The notes: generated by a model from the letters alone, not told the origin. Shown: positions 44,082 through 54,061, counted from the first letter of the stretch. The stretch: DNA of 64,000 nt from Paenibacillus contaminans (GCF_003285015.1 NZ_QMFB01000038.1:1-64000), one strand, 5' to 3'. Numbers and translations are program-made.

Positions 44082-44819
44082 ATGAATAAAGCGGCAAAAA
44101 TTATGGGGATTTCATTTCCGAAGTTCACCATGGATCAATGCCTTCAAATACTAAGCGATGTAGCGGGACGGAAGAAAACGGAGCTTTTCCATGTCGTAAC
44201 CGGCAACCCGGAAATTGTGATGTCTTGCCAGCACGACGATGAATTGCGCGGCATTATCGACCGGGCGGGTCTTATTACTGCCGACGGGATCGGGATCGTT
44301 ATGATTTCCCGGATGAGAGGCGGGGATCTTCCGGAGAGGGTCACCGGGTGCGACCTATTAATAAAGCTGCTCGAGACCGGCGACCGGGAAAAATGGTCAT
44401 TTTATTTTCTCGGAGCAGACGAACCGACGAGCCTCAAAGCGGCGGAAGTGATCGCTCGAAAACACCCCAATGTATCCATAGCGGGCAGGCATCACGGTTT
44501 TTTCAAAGAAGAGGAAGAAGCGAAAATCGTGGAAGAAATCAATGCCGCGGCTCCCGACTTTTTAATAGTCGCGCTTGGAGCCCCTTATGCCGAACGGTGG
44601 ATCCATAAATATAGGAACAGCTTGAATGCCAAAATCGCAATCGGCGTCGGCGGAAGCCTCGATACGATCGCGGGGAAAGTCAAAAGAGCGCCCGAAATTT
44701 GGCGGAAAATTCATTTGGAATGGCTGTTCAGACTGATCAAGCAGCCGTCGAGATGGAGAAGACAGTTGATTTTACCGCGGTTCGCGGTCAGGGCGTTATT
44801 TTATAGGGAGAAGAGCTGA
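44082..44819 (+). CDS. WecG/TagA/CpsF-family glycosyltransferase (GT26)
   Basis: 245 residues after AGGAGGGG. TGNPEIVMSCQHD near 38, LITADGIGIVMISRMRGGDLPERVTGCDL near 65-92 with the conserved active-site Asp/Thr, and GAPYAERWIHKYRN near 165 are the family's motifs. Members attach N-acetylmannosamine or related sugars to lipid-linked intermediates of teichoic acids or wall polymers at the inner membrane face. The basic C-terminal tail (FRLIKQPSRWRRQ) fits membrane attachment. No other wall-polymer gene adjoins. Confidence 0.9.
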   Translation: MNKAAKIMGISFPKFTMDQCLQILSDVAGRKKTELFHVVTGNPEIVMSCQHDDELRGIIDRAGLITADGIGIVMISRMRGGDLPERVTGCDLLIKLLETGDREKWSFYFLGADEPTSLKAAEVIARKHPNVSIAGRHHGFFKEEEEAKIVEEINAAAPDFLIVALGAPYAERWIHKYRNSLNAKIAIGVGGSLDTIAGKVKRAPEIWRKIHLEWLFRLIKQPSRWRRQLILPRFAVRALFYREKS

Positions 44820-44884
44820 ACGGTGCGGGACTAAGACGAAAAGGCGTGGCTTCGCCAAAATTACAACTGCCATTGAGGCCCTTT

Positions 44885-45085
44885 TGTACGCTGTAGTCCG
44901 AAAATTCCCTCTTGGAGCAAGGAAACTAGGCTTCACATACGCTGCAATCCGAATTTGCCTGCTTGGAGAACGGTTTTACCGGTATGTCAAATCCAAAAGC
45001 CGCTGCAAGCGGGCATTTTCGGACTGAAGGCGAGGAACGGAGTTCGGGTTCGATTTCAAGCGGGCAAAATCGGACTGCAGCATAT
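44885..45085. repeat. Dispersed repeat family C, first cluster
   Basis: Four related elements of ~26 bases in both orientations: GTAGTCCGAAAATTCCCTCT, CAATCCGAATTTGCCTGCTT, CAAGCGGGCATTTTCGGACT and CAAGCGGGCAAAATCGGACT, spaced 50-60 bases. The same element is tandem at 63360-63490. The gap 44820-45382 holds no gene. Confidence 0.7.
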
Positions 45086-45382
45086 GCAAGTGGCGAGCAT
45101 TTGACGTTCATGGAAAGAAGAAGTTGCATCGGATCGGCGAGCGGCGAGTGCGATTTCGTGTTTGTGGCGCCCGGGAGGATTTGCAGACTCGAGAAGCTGC
45201 TTGAAGTCCGGAAAGATAGGGACAGGATGAAAAGTAGTTGGCGGAGAAGGCGTCTGATTAACAGGGCTTAGGCGCGATCGAAATGGCTGTCCTTTTTATG
45301 TCGAGAAATGCCAGGCCTTAAGCGATTTGGTACAATCAGGTTAGGAATATAAGGGGAATCCATCGCCAAAGGAGAGCTTGAG

Positions 45383-46360
45383 TTGATTAAAGTTGCGATT
45401 ATCGGAGCAGGCGGTATAGCGGTAGGACATTTGGAAGCGTTTAAACTTGTTCAAGGGATGCAGGCGGTCGCCATTGCCGACATCAATGAAGAAAGAGCCG
45501 CGCAGATGGCGAACGAATACGGTTTGACGGCCTACACGGATTACAGGAAAATGGTCGTCGAGCAAAAGCCGGATGCGGTCATCATTACGCTGCCGCATTT
45601 TTTGCATAAGCCTGCCGCAATCGAGTGCGCGGAGCTTGGGTGCCATATTTATTTGGAGAAGCCGATGGCAATGGATGAAGCCGAATGCGACGAGATTATC
45701 GCAGCTGCGGAGCGTCACGGCGTTAAACTGATGGTCGGTCATACGCAGCATTATTTGCCTGCCAACCGGTGTGCGAAGGAGATTATCCGGGAAGGCAGCC
45801 TCGGCAAGCTCGTTATGATCAATGACGAGCGTCATTCCTTTTATTTCACGGACGCACGGCCCCAGTGGTTTCTCGAAAAGGACAAGTCGGGCGGCGGCAT
45901 CATGATGAATCTGGGCTCGCATTCGCTCGACCGGATTCAGTGGCTGACGGATTGCCGGTTTACGCGGATCAAAGGCTCGATTTCCTTTCACGGAAACCGC
46001 GGCGATGTCGAGGGCAGCGGGATCGTTTACGGAGAAACGTCGATCGGCGTTCCGGTCACATTATGTTTGTCAGGCTACAAAGGCTCGACGAAAAATGAAC
46101 TGGAGCTCATGTTTACGGAGGGTATGCTTCGTGTCGATGTAGGCGGCAAAGTGGAGATAAGCCGCGGCGGCGCTTTCGAGGAGGTGCCGATCGAGGATCA
46201 AACGGAGCCGTTCCTGCTCCAGCTGAACGATTTCCGCAAGCTTATCGAAACCGGCGCGGAGCCTTACTGCAACGGCGAATACGCCAAGTCGGTCATCGCT
46301 GCCGTACAAGCGATTTACCGCTCGCACGAGCTCGGCGTCGAGGTCGATGTGAAGGCGTGA
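45383..46360 (+). CDS. Gfo/Idh/MocA-family oxidoreductase
   Basis: 325 residues from a TTG 8 bases after AAGGAG. Rossmann motif VAIIGAGGIAVGHLEA, EKP loop YLEKPMAMDE near 92, and the C-terminal motif SGGGIMMNLGSHSLDRIQW near 170 with the catalytic His. A likely sugar dehydrogenase. It converges on the operon that ends at 46533, with a shared terminator between them. It could act on sugars freed by the nearby lyase, but nothing in the sequence shows this. Confidence 0.9.
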   Translation: MIKVAIIGAGGIAVGHLEAFKLVQGMQAVAIADINEERAAQMANEYGLTAYTDYRKMVVEQKPDAVIITLPHFLHKPAAIECAELGCHIYLEKPMAMDEAECDEIIAAAERHGVKLMVGHTQHYLPANRCAKEIIREGSLGKLVMINDERHSFYFTDARPQWFLEKDKSGGGIMMNLGSHSLDRIQWLTDCRFTRIKGSISFHGNRGDVEGSGIVYGETSIGVPVTLCLSGYKGSTKNELELMFTEGMLRVDVGGKVEISRGGAFEEVPIEDQTEPFLLQLNDFRKLIETGAEPYCNGEYAKSVIAAVQAIYRSHELGVEVDVKA

Positions 46361-46446
46361 AAATGACGATAGCAAGGGGCTCGAGGGTGGTCCCGGCGAA
46401 TGAGACGCCAGGCGCTTGTACGGGTGCCGGATGTTAGGTGAAATCC

Positions 46447-46500
46447 AAAAAAGAAGCTTTCAAATCCGCTGAAAACGCGGAGATGGAAGCTTCTTTTTTT
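46447..46500. terminator. Bidirectional terminator
   Basis: AAAAAAGAAGCTTTC pairs with GGAAGCTTCTTTTTTT, with an inner CCGC/GCGG stem. It closes both the Gfo/Idh gene and the seven-gene minus-strand operon. Its sequence is close to that at 25191. Confidence 0.9.
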
Positions 46501-46532
46501 CTACTAAGAAGGCAGGAAAGCCGTTTATTCTC

Positions 46533-47711
46533 CTATTTCCCGAATGCCAGCATCGTGCCCGCGATAATTTCGGCGGCAAGCGCAACTTGCTTCAGCTCCA
46601 CCCATTCGTCCTTCGTATGGGCTTGATCGATCGAGCCAGGTCCGAATACGACGGACGGGATGCCAACCCTCGTCAGCTTGCTCGCATCCGTCCCGTAAGG
46701 AACGCCGTGTGTCCGCACTTCGCCGATTTTCTCCGCAGCCTTCGCCGTTACTAATCTGACGATTTCGCTATCCGGGCTCGTGTCCATCGCATAATCGAGC
46801 ACGAAGGGCGGATGGACGATAAGCTTGAGCGTTCCGTCTTCCTGCGCGAATCGCGTCAGCTCCTCTTGAATTTCGCGCCAAACCTGATCGCTGTCTTCAC
46901 CGGGAACCGTTCGCCGGTCGATTTTGATGAGGCATCGCTCGGGTATCGTGTTGGGGGCCACGCCGCCCGTAATTTCCGTCACGCTAAGCGTCGGCCGGCC
47001 GACGAGCGGATGAAAGGCGCCTTGCAGACGCTCACTCATCGTCCGGTCGATGTGGTGCACAACCTTCATCATGCCGCTGATGGCGTTAACACCTTCTTCG
47101 GGCTTGGATGAATGCGCGGAAACCCCGATCGTCTCGATCATGCAGCGGACGACTCCTTTATGCGCGACGACTGCATGAAGCCCGGTCGGCTCGCCTACAA
47201 CGGCGGCGGCCAATCGGTGCCCGGACTCAAGGACGTCCAGCACGCCGAGAAAATTGACCTCCTCGTCGACGGTCGCGGCCAAATAAACGGGAACGGGAGG
47301 TTTGATCCCGTTCTCGACAAACCATTCCAAGGCCGCCAGCATAGCCGCCAGCGACGCCTTCGTATCGCAGGCACCGCGGCCGTAAAGCTTGCCGTCGCGA
47401 ATTTCCGCGCCGTACGGATCAATCGTCATGTTCGCGATCTGCACCGTGTCCATATGCGCCTCGAGCAGCAAGCCGGGCGCATCGGCCGATATTCCCGGCA
47501 GGATGCCGATCACATTGGGCCGGTCCGGCCGCACCTCTCTGCGCTCGGAAGCCAGACCGAGCCGTGAGAGGAAGGCTTCGACATAGTCGGCCATATCGCG
47601 TTCGGGTACGCCGCCTTCGAAATTCGGATTGACGCTCGGAATGCGCACCAAATCCTGCAAAATTTGAGTTACTCTCGCCTCGTTGATACGAATGCTTGTC
47701 ATGCTTGTCAT
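46533..47711 (-). CDS. M20-family metallopeptidase/deacylase (ArgE/DapE-like)
   Basis: 392 residues. Metal-site motifs in order: LLEAHMDTVQ near 80 (His, Asp), YGRGACDTKASLAAM near 110 (bridging Asp), TVDEEVNFLG near 145 (Glu pair) and GSIDQAHTKDEWV near 370 (His). A dimerisation domain lies between about 180 and 290. Such enzymes remove acyl groups from amino acids or cut dipeptides. It ends the operon, 24 bases after the PLP-enzyme gene. With that enzyme it suggests handling of an N-acylated D-amino-acid-like compound, or of an N-acylated sugar derivative. The role is inferred. Confidence 0.9.
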   Translation of the reverse strand: MTSMTSIRINEARVTQILQDLVRIPSVNPNFEGGVPERDMADYVEAFLSRLGLASERREVRPDRPNVIGILPGISADAPGLLLEAHMDTVQIANMTIDPYGAEIRDGKLYGRGACDTKASLAAMLAALEWFVENGIKPPVPVYLAATVDEEVNFLGVLDVLESGHRLAAAVVGEPTGLHAVVAHKGVVRCMIETIGVSAHSSKPEEGVNAISGMMKVVHHIDRTMSERLQGAFHPLVGRPTLSVTEITGGVAPNTIPERCLIKIDRRTVPGEDSDQVWREIQEELTRFAQEDGTLKLIVHPPFVLDYAMDTSPDSEIVRLVTAKAAEKIGEVRTHGVPYGTDASKLTRVGIPSVVFGPGSIDQAHTKDEWVELKQVALAAEIIAGTMLAFGK

Positions 47712-47735
47712 GCAGCTCTCCCCCGATCGTCAGGC

Positions 47736-48851
47736 TTAATAGTTGCGTCCGCGCGCATCGACCTTGATACGCTCCGTGACATCGCCTCCGCGTACGCCAT
47801 AGATGTAATCGTTCAAATTCGGAATGACGCACGAATGATTGGGAATGATTTCGATCCGATCGCCGATCGACAGCTTCACCTTGCCGGGGTCGAAGCGGAG
47901 CATGCCGTGCTCCTCGTTGAGCGCGGCTACCGTAATGTCCGGGCGGCCGACAACGATGCCGAAGCCGTCGCCGTGATGCGCCCTGTCGCTGGTCAGCGCC
48001 TTGGTGCCCGCATCGATCGTTGCCATGCCCGGCAGCGGCATGCTGACGACGGTAGCCGCCACGCGAAGCGCGCAATCGGCTTCCTCAGCCAAGCCCATCT
48101 GTACGGCCGATACGTCGTTGAATATATAATTGCCCGCCCGTACCTCCGTAACGCCGGCCGCATACTCGCATAGCTTCGCGGTTGGCGTCGACCCTGAGCT
48201 GACCGTGTTTACCGCGATGCCCGCTTGGCGCAAATCCGCGACGACACGGCCGATCGTCTCGGATTCGTTCTGAACGTCGGCGGCGATCGCGTCCGGATTT
48301 CCGCTGCGGTAGATCAATCCGAAGTAGGCCATAATGCCTTCGATTTGAATGCCCGGCAGCTCGCGAAGCTGTACGGCGAAGTCGACGATGTCTTGTCCCG
48401 GCTGTCTTCCGCCGCGATGCAGCCCGCCGTCCAGTTCGATCAGAACGCGTATAGGCTTGCCCGAGCGGACGCCGACGGCCGATAATCCTTGCGCGGCTTC
48501 CCAGCTGTCGACGGTTACGGAGACGCGAATCCGGTTATGCAGCCGTTCCAGACGCTCGAGATTTCGTTCTCCGACGATGGCGAAAGCGATAAGGATATCG
48601 TCGATGCCGAGTTCCGCGAACGTTTCCGCCTCGGCCAGCTTGGCCACCGTAATCCCGACCGCGCCGGCGGCAAGCTGCATGCTCGCGAGCCGCAGCGTTT
48701 TATGGGTTTTGATATGGGGGCGGTGGCTGAGTTGATGATCGGCCAGTTTCCGGGCCATTTTCCCGATATTGCGTTCGACCGTGTCCAAATCGACGAAGGC
48801 GTACGGCGTCGCCGGGGTATCGTTGAAAGAAGTGTCGGATGTCCGTGTCAT
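47736..48851 (-). CDS. D-threonine-aldolase/D-serine-dehydratase-like PLP enzyme (DSD1 type)
   Basis: 371 residues. Alanine-racemase-like barrel with the PLP Lys in HRPHIKTHKTLRLASMQL near 50, and a C-terminal beta domain where EEHGML near 310 and PNHSCVIPN near 338 provide the His and Cys that bind the metal in fold-type III D-serine dehydratases. It would split or dehydrate a D-3-hydroxy-amino acid. It lies 25 bases after the regulator gene in an importer operon, an unusual place for this enzyme. Confidence 0.88.
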   Translation of the reverse strand: MTRTSDTSFNDTPATPYAFVDLDTVERNIGKMARKLADHQLSHRPHIKTHKTLRLASMQLAAGAVGITVAKLAEAETFAELGIDDILIAFAIVGERNLERLERLHNRIRVSVTVDSWEAAQGLSAVGVRSGKPIRVLIELDGGLHRGGRQPGQDIVDFAVQLRELPGIQIEGIMAYFGLIYRSGNPDAIAADVQNESETIGRVVADLRQAGIAVNTVSSGSTPTAKLCEYAAGVTEVRAGNYIFNDVSAVQMGLAEEADCALRVAATVVSMPLPGMATIDAGTKALTSDRAHHGDGFGIVVGRPDITVAALNEEHGMLRFDPGKVKLSIGDRIEIIPNHSCVIPNLNDYIYGVRGGDVTERIKVDARGRNY

Positions 48852-48876
48852 GGCGTTTCACCTCGATAAGTTATTT

Positions 48877-50517
48877 TCAACATCCTTGCGATGGGGCGTA
48901 TTTGTCCCGGTATTCCTGCGGCGTAAGCCCCGTATGTTTCTTGAATACGTTGATGAACGAATGCGCCCGTTGATAGCCGATGCCGGCTGCGATTTCGTAT
49001 ATTTTATCAGGCGTGTGCAAAAGCAGGTGCGCGGCCTTATCCATGCGGAGCCGGTACACGTAATCGCTCAAATTCTCGCCGGTTTCCAGCTTGAATATTT
49101 TCGAGATGTACACCGGATGCATATAAACGTGCTCCGCGATGGCCGTCAAGGATACGTCATCCGCCAGACGGCGCTCCACGAATTGCTGGACGTCGGCGAT
49201 CAGCTTCGTCCGCGACGATTTCGTTTCGCTCTCGGTTTCGCTGCGCAAGCTTCCCATGACCGAAGCCGTCCAATCCCGGAGCTGCTGGACGGACCGGTAC
49301 GGCACTCCTTGCAAAAGCTTTTCGTAGCCGGCTCCGATCAGTCCGGAGAGCGGCCTGCCGTTCTTGTGGGCGTAATAAGACGCCGCCGAGGCGATGGCGA
49401 AATAGGCTTCGAGAAGCAGCTCCTCGATCTCGCTGCGTTTGGTTTGAAGCTCGCCGAAAATACGATCGAGCCGCTCGTCGGCCAGCGTCCATTGCCCTGC
49501 TTCAAGCAGCTGCGCCAGCGTCGGCAGCTCGTATAAGGAAGCGACCGACCTTACCTCCGCCGCTTCAGGCGGCTCTTCGGCTACGGTCAGGACGAGATCC
49601 TGCTCCGCGCCGACTCTTCTGCGCAGCGCGGATAAAGCGCCGTCGTAAAGCGCCGACAGATCGTGCGGAAACGTTCCTCTGCGGCTGATCAGCACCGTCG
49701 CCTCGCCTTTCAAAAACGTATGAACGGCGTCCTGCAGCTGTGCGGCCGTCCGTTCGAGCGATTGCTGCTGCTCTTCTTCCTTGTCGCCCTCGCCGGCTAT
49801 CGCCGAAACGGCAAAAACGAGATAATCATGCGTATCTTTCCCGTACCAAAGCCTATAGCTCGGAGTAAACAGCTCCTCGGCGATATTGCCGACGGCATAT
49901 TCCACAAGCGCCAGGCCGCGCTGGTCGTATCCGTAAAACGGCTTCTCGAGACGTACGAGCAGCAGGGAGAACGGCTCGCCGAAAAAATCGGGCATGCCGA
50001 GCATCGCCATTTTGTCCTGCAGATCGGACGCGGAATACCGCTTGCCCAGAATCAGCTCGCTAAGCAGGGTGCTTCGCAGCTGGGGCAAATTCTCGCGGAG
50101 GGTCCGCGCGATCCGCTCCTGCGAAATAATCGCGTTCCACTCCTCCCGAAGCGCCTGCAAAATTCGCGAAACGGTCTCGAGCAGCTCGTCGTCGGGTACC
50201 GGCTTGAGCAGATAGCTTGCCGTGCCATGAAGAATCGCTTCCTTGGCATATTCGAATTCGGCATGGCCGGACAGCAAAATGCATTTCGTTCTTTTCCATT
50301 TGTCGCGAATCTGCTCGGAAAGCTCAAGGCCTGACATGCCCGGCATCCGGATATCCGTTATGACGATGTCGATCGTTTGCAGGCTCAGCCGCTCAAGCGC
50401 TTCATAAGCGGAGTACGCCTTATGAACGGCCGTTATGCCGATCCGTTCCCACGGAACAAGCTCGGAGAGGCGTTCCACTACGTGGGCCTCGTCATCCACG
50501 ATCAATAGCTGCGCCAT
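48877..50517 (-). CDS. YesN-like response regulator with AraC-type DNA-binding domain
   Basis: 546 residues from the ATG at 50517, 9 bases after GGAGGAGGG; the ATG at 50526 touches that site. Receiver: DDEAHV near 8, phosphorylated Asp in VITDIRMPGMSG near 54, Lys in LLKPVPDDE near 104. AraC helix-turn-helix at about 440-540 (VSLTAIAEHVYMHPVYISKIF ... GYQRAHSFINVFKKHTG). The start overlaps the kinase gene by 26 bases. It probably binds the repeated sites at 55.53-55.62 kb. Confidence 0.93.
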   Translation of the reverse strand: MAQLLIVDDEAHVVERLSELVPWERIGITAVHKAYSAYEALERLSLQTIDIVITDIRMPGMSGLELSEQIRDKWKRTKCILLSGHAEFEYAKEAILHGTASYLLKPVPDDELLETVSRILQALREEWNAIISQERIARTLRENLPQLRSTLLSELILGKRYSASDLQDKMAMLGMPDFFGEPFSLLLVRLEKPFYGYDQRGLALVEYAVGNIAEELFTPSYRLWYGKDTHDYLVFAVSAIAGEGDKEEEQQQSLERTAAQLQDAVHTFLKGEATVLISRRGTFPHDLSALYDGALSALRRRVGAEQDLVLTVAEEPPEAAEVRSVASLYELPTLAQLLEAGQWTLADERLDRIFGELQTKRSEIEELLLEAYFAIASAASYYAHKNGRPLSGLIGAGYEKLLQGVPYRSVQQLRDWTASVMGSLRSETESETKSSRTKLIADVQQFVERRLADDVSLTAIAEHVYMHPVYISKIFKLETGENLSDYVYRLRMDKAAHLLLHTPDKIYEIAAGIGYQRAHSFINVFKKHTGLTPQEYRDKYAPSQGC

Positions 50518-52252
50518 CTTCCGCATCCCTCCTCCACATAAGCGTCACGCGCAAGCCTCCTAGCGGGCTACGCGACAGCCGTAACCCCGCGCCTTCGCCG
50601 AACACGTAATGCAGCCGCTGATGCACGTTCCAGACGCCGAAGCCCGAAGCCGTCTCGATCGGGAGCGACAGCTGCCGCTCTAAGCTTGCGAAGGCTTCAT
50701 CCGTCAGTCCGATGCCGTTGTCGTCAACGACGATTTCGCATGTATCCTGGTACAAGCAGCCGGTGATGCGGATGATCCCGTCCCCCGGCTTGTTCTCGAT
50801 GCCGTGAACGATCGCGTTCTCCACGATCGGCTGCAGCAGCAGGCGGGGGAGAGGCAGCTCCAGCATGGCTTCCGGAACGTCGATCTCATAATGGAGCCTT
50901 TGCAGCCGCAGGTTGTGAATCGTCAAATAATTGCCGACGAGCTTCAGTTCCTCGCGAAGAGGTGCCGTCCGTTCTTCCATGCGTGTCGTATAGCGGTAAT
51001 ATTCGGCCAAATTTTGTGCCATCGCCACAACGGACTTCGTATCTTGAAGCATAGCCGTATTGATGATGAAGAACAAGCTGTTATAGAGAAAATGCGGATT
51101 GATCTGGGCTTGAAGCTGCTTGAGCGTCGCTTCGTGCAGCCGGATTTTCTCGGCGTAAACCCGCTGGACCAAATCTTGAATTTGTTCGGCCATTTCGTTG
51201 AACCGCTCGAACAGAAAATCGAATTCATTATCCGGCCGGAAACGGATGCGCGCGGACAAATCGCCTTTCTTAAGCAATTGAACGCCGTGCAAGAGCTTGC
51301 CGATCGGCTTCTGGACGTTGCGGTACAGCAAATAAGCGGCCAGCAGGCTCATCGCCAGCAGCATCCCGAGCGTCGTGTAGAACAAGGCGTTCGTTTGGCG
51401 GATCGGCGCCAAAATGCTGTCGACAGGCACATAATCGACCAAATACCAGCCGAGCTGTTTGGATTTCACGTAGTAAACGGCGACCTGCCGTCCGGCAAGC
51501 GTCGTGACGAGCCGTCCGCTTTCCTTCATCTGCTGCGGATCCAGAATGGGAAGGAGTGCTTGGACGGAGTCCGCATTCATCGTCGAGCCGCCGATCGGAG
51601 GGAGGCCGCTGCGGTAAAGGAACGGATCGCCTTTGCTACCGAGCTTGACCTGGTCCAGCATCGAGGAAATGTTGGCGGCCGGAAAGCTTACCTGGATCAT
51701 CGAGTCGATTTCCGAAGGCTTGACTGCACCGACGGGATCGACGATTTGCCGGGTAAAACGCGCTCCGGGCGTCCTCGCATCGCTTCTGACGGTCGCATCG
51801 TATGTCCAATCGGCGAGAGGTGCGAAATTGCCGACATCCTCCGGATCGTATTCCTTAAACAGATTCGATGAAATGACCATGCGATCCTTCGGCAAATACA
51901 GCGTCAAATCGTTCGTCCATGCGCTGGACACACTCTGGAGGCTCAGCTTCTGCATAAGTCTCGTTTGTTCGCGCAGCTTGTCGTAGGGCTTCGGCTTGTC
52001 CGAGCGGTGATCGACAAACTCGCGCAAGTAAGGGTCGGAGCTCAAAATACCGGGAAACATCGCAAGCTGCTCGACCGTCGTATCAAACTGCTGAAGGAAG
52101 AAGGACAGCCGGCTGAGGCTCGACGACTGAATTTCGTCCCGGACCACATCAACGCTGACCTTGTTCGTGTAAATGTACAAGAACAGTACAGGCGTCAGCA
52201 GCAGGACGATGAGTACAATCACCTTGCTGAAAATCGTCGGTTTTCCCGCCAT
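50492..52252 (-). CDS. YesM-like sensor histidine kinase
   Basis: 586 residues from the ATG at 52252. Membrane segments at about 9-27 and 280-300 flank an extracellular sensor. A HAMP region precedes the His site AQINPHFLYNSLFFIIN near 370; QPIVENAIVHGIENK near 470 and VDDNGIGL near 505 are ATP-binding. It follows the second permease by 46 bases. It should sense the transported ligand, alone or via the binding protein, and phosphorylate the regulator whose gene overlaps its end. Confidence 0.93.
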   Translation of the reverse strand: MAGKPTIFSKVIVLIVLLLTPVLFLYIYTNKVSVDVVRDEIQSSSLSRLSFFLQQFDTTVEQLAMFPGILSSDPYLREFVDHRSDKPKPYDKLREQTRLMQKLSLQSVSSAWTNDLTLYLPKDRMVISSNLFKEYDPEDVGNFAPLADWTYDATVRSDARTPGARFTRQIVDPVGAVKPSEIDSMIQVSFPAANISSMLDQVKLGSKGDPFLYRSGLPPIGGSTMNADSVQALLPILDPQQMKESGRLVTTLAGRQVAVYYVKSKQLGWYLVDYVPVDSILAPIRQTNALFYTTLGMLLAMSLLAAYLLYRNVQKPIGKLLHGVQLLKKGDLSARIRFRPDNEFDFLFERFNEMAEQIQDLVQRVYAEKIRLHEATLKQLQAQINPHFLYNSLFFIINTAMLQDTKSVVAMAQNLAEYYRYTTRMEERTAPLREELKLVGNYLTIHNLRLQRLHYEIDVPEAMLELPLPRLLLQPIVENAIVHGIENKPGDGIIRITGCLYQDTCEIVVDDNGIGLTDEAFASLERQLSLPIETASGFGVWNVHQRLHYVFGEGAGLRLSRSPLGGLRVTLMWRRDAEDGAAIDRG

Positions 52253-52298
52253 CGGCAATCCCGCCCTTACGATTGGTATATATTATACTTGTTTCATG

Positions 52299-53117
52299 TT
52301 ATCCCTTCACGGCGCCTGCCGCCAGACCGCTGACGATATAACGCTGAGCCACCAGCGCGATTATGAGTACCGGAAGCGTAATGATGCAGGCGGCGGCCAT
52401 CAAGGCGCCCCAGTTGATTTCCGAGTAGGACATGAAGTTGAATACGGCTACGGGCAGCGTTTTGGTCTTGTCGCCGGCCAGAATGATCGAGAACATGAAG
52501 TTGTTCCAAGAGAAAATGAACGACAGAAGCGACGATGTTATAATGCCGGGGCCCGATATCGGGAGCACGATTCTCCGGAACACTTGCGTGCGGGTGCAGC
52601 CGTCGATTAGCCCGGCTTCCTCGATCTCGGTCGGAAGCCCTTCGAAGAACGAAATCATAATCCAAATAATGAACGGAAGCCCGACCAGCATATGGCTCAA
52701 AATAAGCGAAGTGAAGCTGTCCACCATCCCGAGCTTGGAGAAAATAATGAACCACGGAATCAGGAAGGTGATGCCGGGAATAATACGCGCGACGAGAATG
52801 ACGAGTCCGAGTCCTTGCAAGCGGTAACGGGCGATCGCATAAGCCGCAGGAAGCCCGAGCAGCAGCGATCCGAGCGTCGACCCGAGCGCGACGATAAAGC
52901 TGTTGACGATAAACTTCAGGAAATCGTACTGGTTAAAGACGCTTTCATAGTTTTTGCCCGTAGGCTGAAAGACGAAAAATTGGTCGGTCGACATGATCTG
53001 CGACTGCGTTTTGAACGAGGCCAGCAGCATCCAGATGAACGGGAACGAGAAGGCGAGCACGACGACAAGCGTCAAGCCGGATAAAAGGGCGTTCGCTAAC
53101 CGTTTGTTCTTTTTCAT
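52299..53117 (-). CDS. CUT1 ABC sugar permease, MalG/YesQ type
   Basis: 272 residues, six membrane segments. EAA loop EEAGLIDGCTRTQVFRRIVLPISGP near 165-190, C terminus QRYIVSGLAAGAVKG typical for the family. The ATG overlaps the stop of the preceding permease gene by four bases. It forms the channel with that permease; the ATPase is encoded elsewhere. Confidence 0.94.
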   Translation of the reverse strand: MKKNKRLANALLSGLTLVVVLAFSFPFIWMLLASFKTQSQIMSTDQFFVFQPTGKNYESVFNQYDFLKFIVNSFIVALGSTLGSLLLGLPAAYAIARYRLQGLGLVILVARIIPGITFLIPWFIIFSKLGMVDSFTSLILSHMLVGLPFIIWIMISFFEGLPTEIEEAGLIDGCTRTQVFRRIVLPISGPGIITSSLLSFIFSWNNFMFSIILAGDKTKTLPVAVFNFMSYSEINWGALMAAACIITLPVLIIALVAQRYIVSGLAAGAVKG

Positions 53118-53995
53118 GAGGACACCTCCAGCCGTTTGCGGAACCAGATCATGATGAGCGTAAGGCCCATAACCAGCGCGAAAAAGACAACGAGCAGCGA
53201 AGACGCCATCCCGAGCTTGAAGTATTGGAACCCGAGCGTATAGCCGTAAATGTTAAGCGTCTCGGATTTCATGTTCGGACCGCCCTGTGTGGTGGAATAA
53301 ATGATGTCGAACGTTTTGAGCACGTCGATCAGCCGCAGCATGACGGCGACGATAATCGTCGGACGCAGCATGGGCAGCGTAAGGTGCACGAATTTTTGCC
53401 AGACCGTCGCTCCGTCCACATCGGCCGCCTCGTAAGGCTCGGAAGGCAGCGTCGCTAATCCGGCCATGACGATCAGAGCGACCATCGGCGTCCATTCCCA
53501 CACGTCGATCAAGATCAGGGAAGGGATAACCTGCTTCGGAGACGCGATCCAGAGCTGCGGGTCGAAGCCGAGCGATTTGAGCAAAATGTTGGCCACGCCG
53601 ATCGACGGCTCGTAAATAAGCAGCCAAACGAGCCCCATGGCGACGGGGGTCGCCACCATCGGCAGCAGGAACAGCGTTTTGACGATGTTTTTGCCGCGAA
53701 AATCGCGGTACAGCAGCATCGCGATCGCTACGCCGAGCACCGTCTCGAGCGCAAGGGCGCCGATGGAGAAAGTAAACGTATTTTTGACGGATTCCCAAAA
53801 TCGGGTGTCGGACAACAAGGCGCTGTAATTATCGAGCCCCACCCATTTAGGCGGCGTGGTGGACGACATGCTCCATTCGAAGAAGCTTATTCTAAATGTG
53901 TAGACGATGGGGAATACCATCATCAATAGAACAAACAAGACCGCGGGCATCGTGTAAATCCATTTCAAGTTGCGGTCGAACCAGTTCGTCGGCAT
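53114..53995 (-). CDS. CUT1 ABC sugar permease, MalF/YesP type
   Basis: 293 residues from the ATG at 53995, after AAGGATGA; a longer frame reaches 54079 but runs into the attenuator hairpin. Six membrane segments, EAA loop PYEAADVDGATVWQKFVHLTLPMLRPT near 195-220. A 170-base gap with a terminator-like hairpin separates it from the binding-protein gene. Confidence 0.94.
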   Translation of the reverse strand: MPTNWFDRNLKWIYTMPAVLFVLLMMVFPIVYTFRISFFEWSMSSTTPPKWVGLDNYSALLSDTRFWESVKNTFTFSIGALALETVLGVAIAMLLYRDFRGKNIVKTLFLLPMVATPVAMGLVWLLIYEPSIGVANILLKSLGFDPQLWIASPKQVIPSLILIDVWEWTPMVALIVMAGLATLPSEPYEAADVDGATVWQKFVHLTLPMLRPTIIVAVMLRLIDVLKTFDIIYSTTQGGPNMKSETLNIYGYTLGFQYFKLGMASSLLVVFFALVMGLTLIMIWFRKRLEVSS

Positions 53996-54030
53996 ACTAT
54001 CATCCTTTCCATATCGAGCTGCGGATAAGC

Positions 54031-54061
54031 AAAAGGGGGCGCCGCATAAGCGCGCACCCCC
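54031..54061 (-). terminator. Attenuator-like hairpin between binding protein and permease
   Basis: On the minus strand GGGGGTGCGC and GCGGCGCCCCC pair imperfectly, followed by TTTT. Such stems let the binding protein be made in excess over the permeases. Confidence 0.55.
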
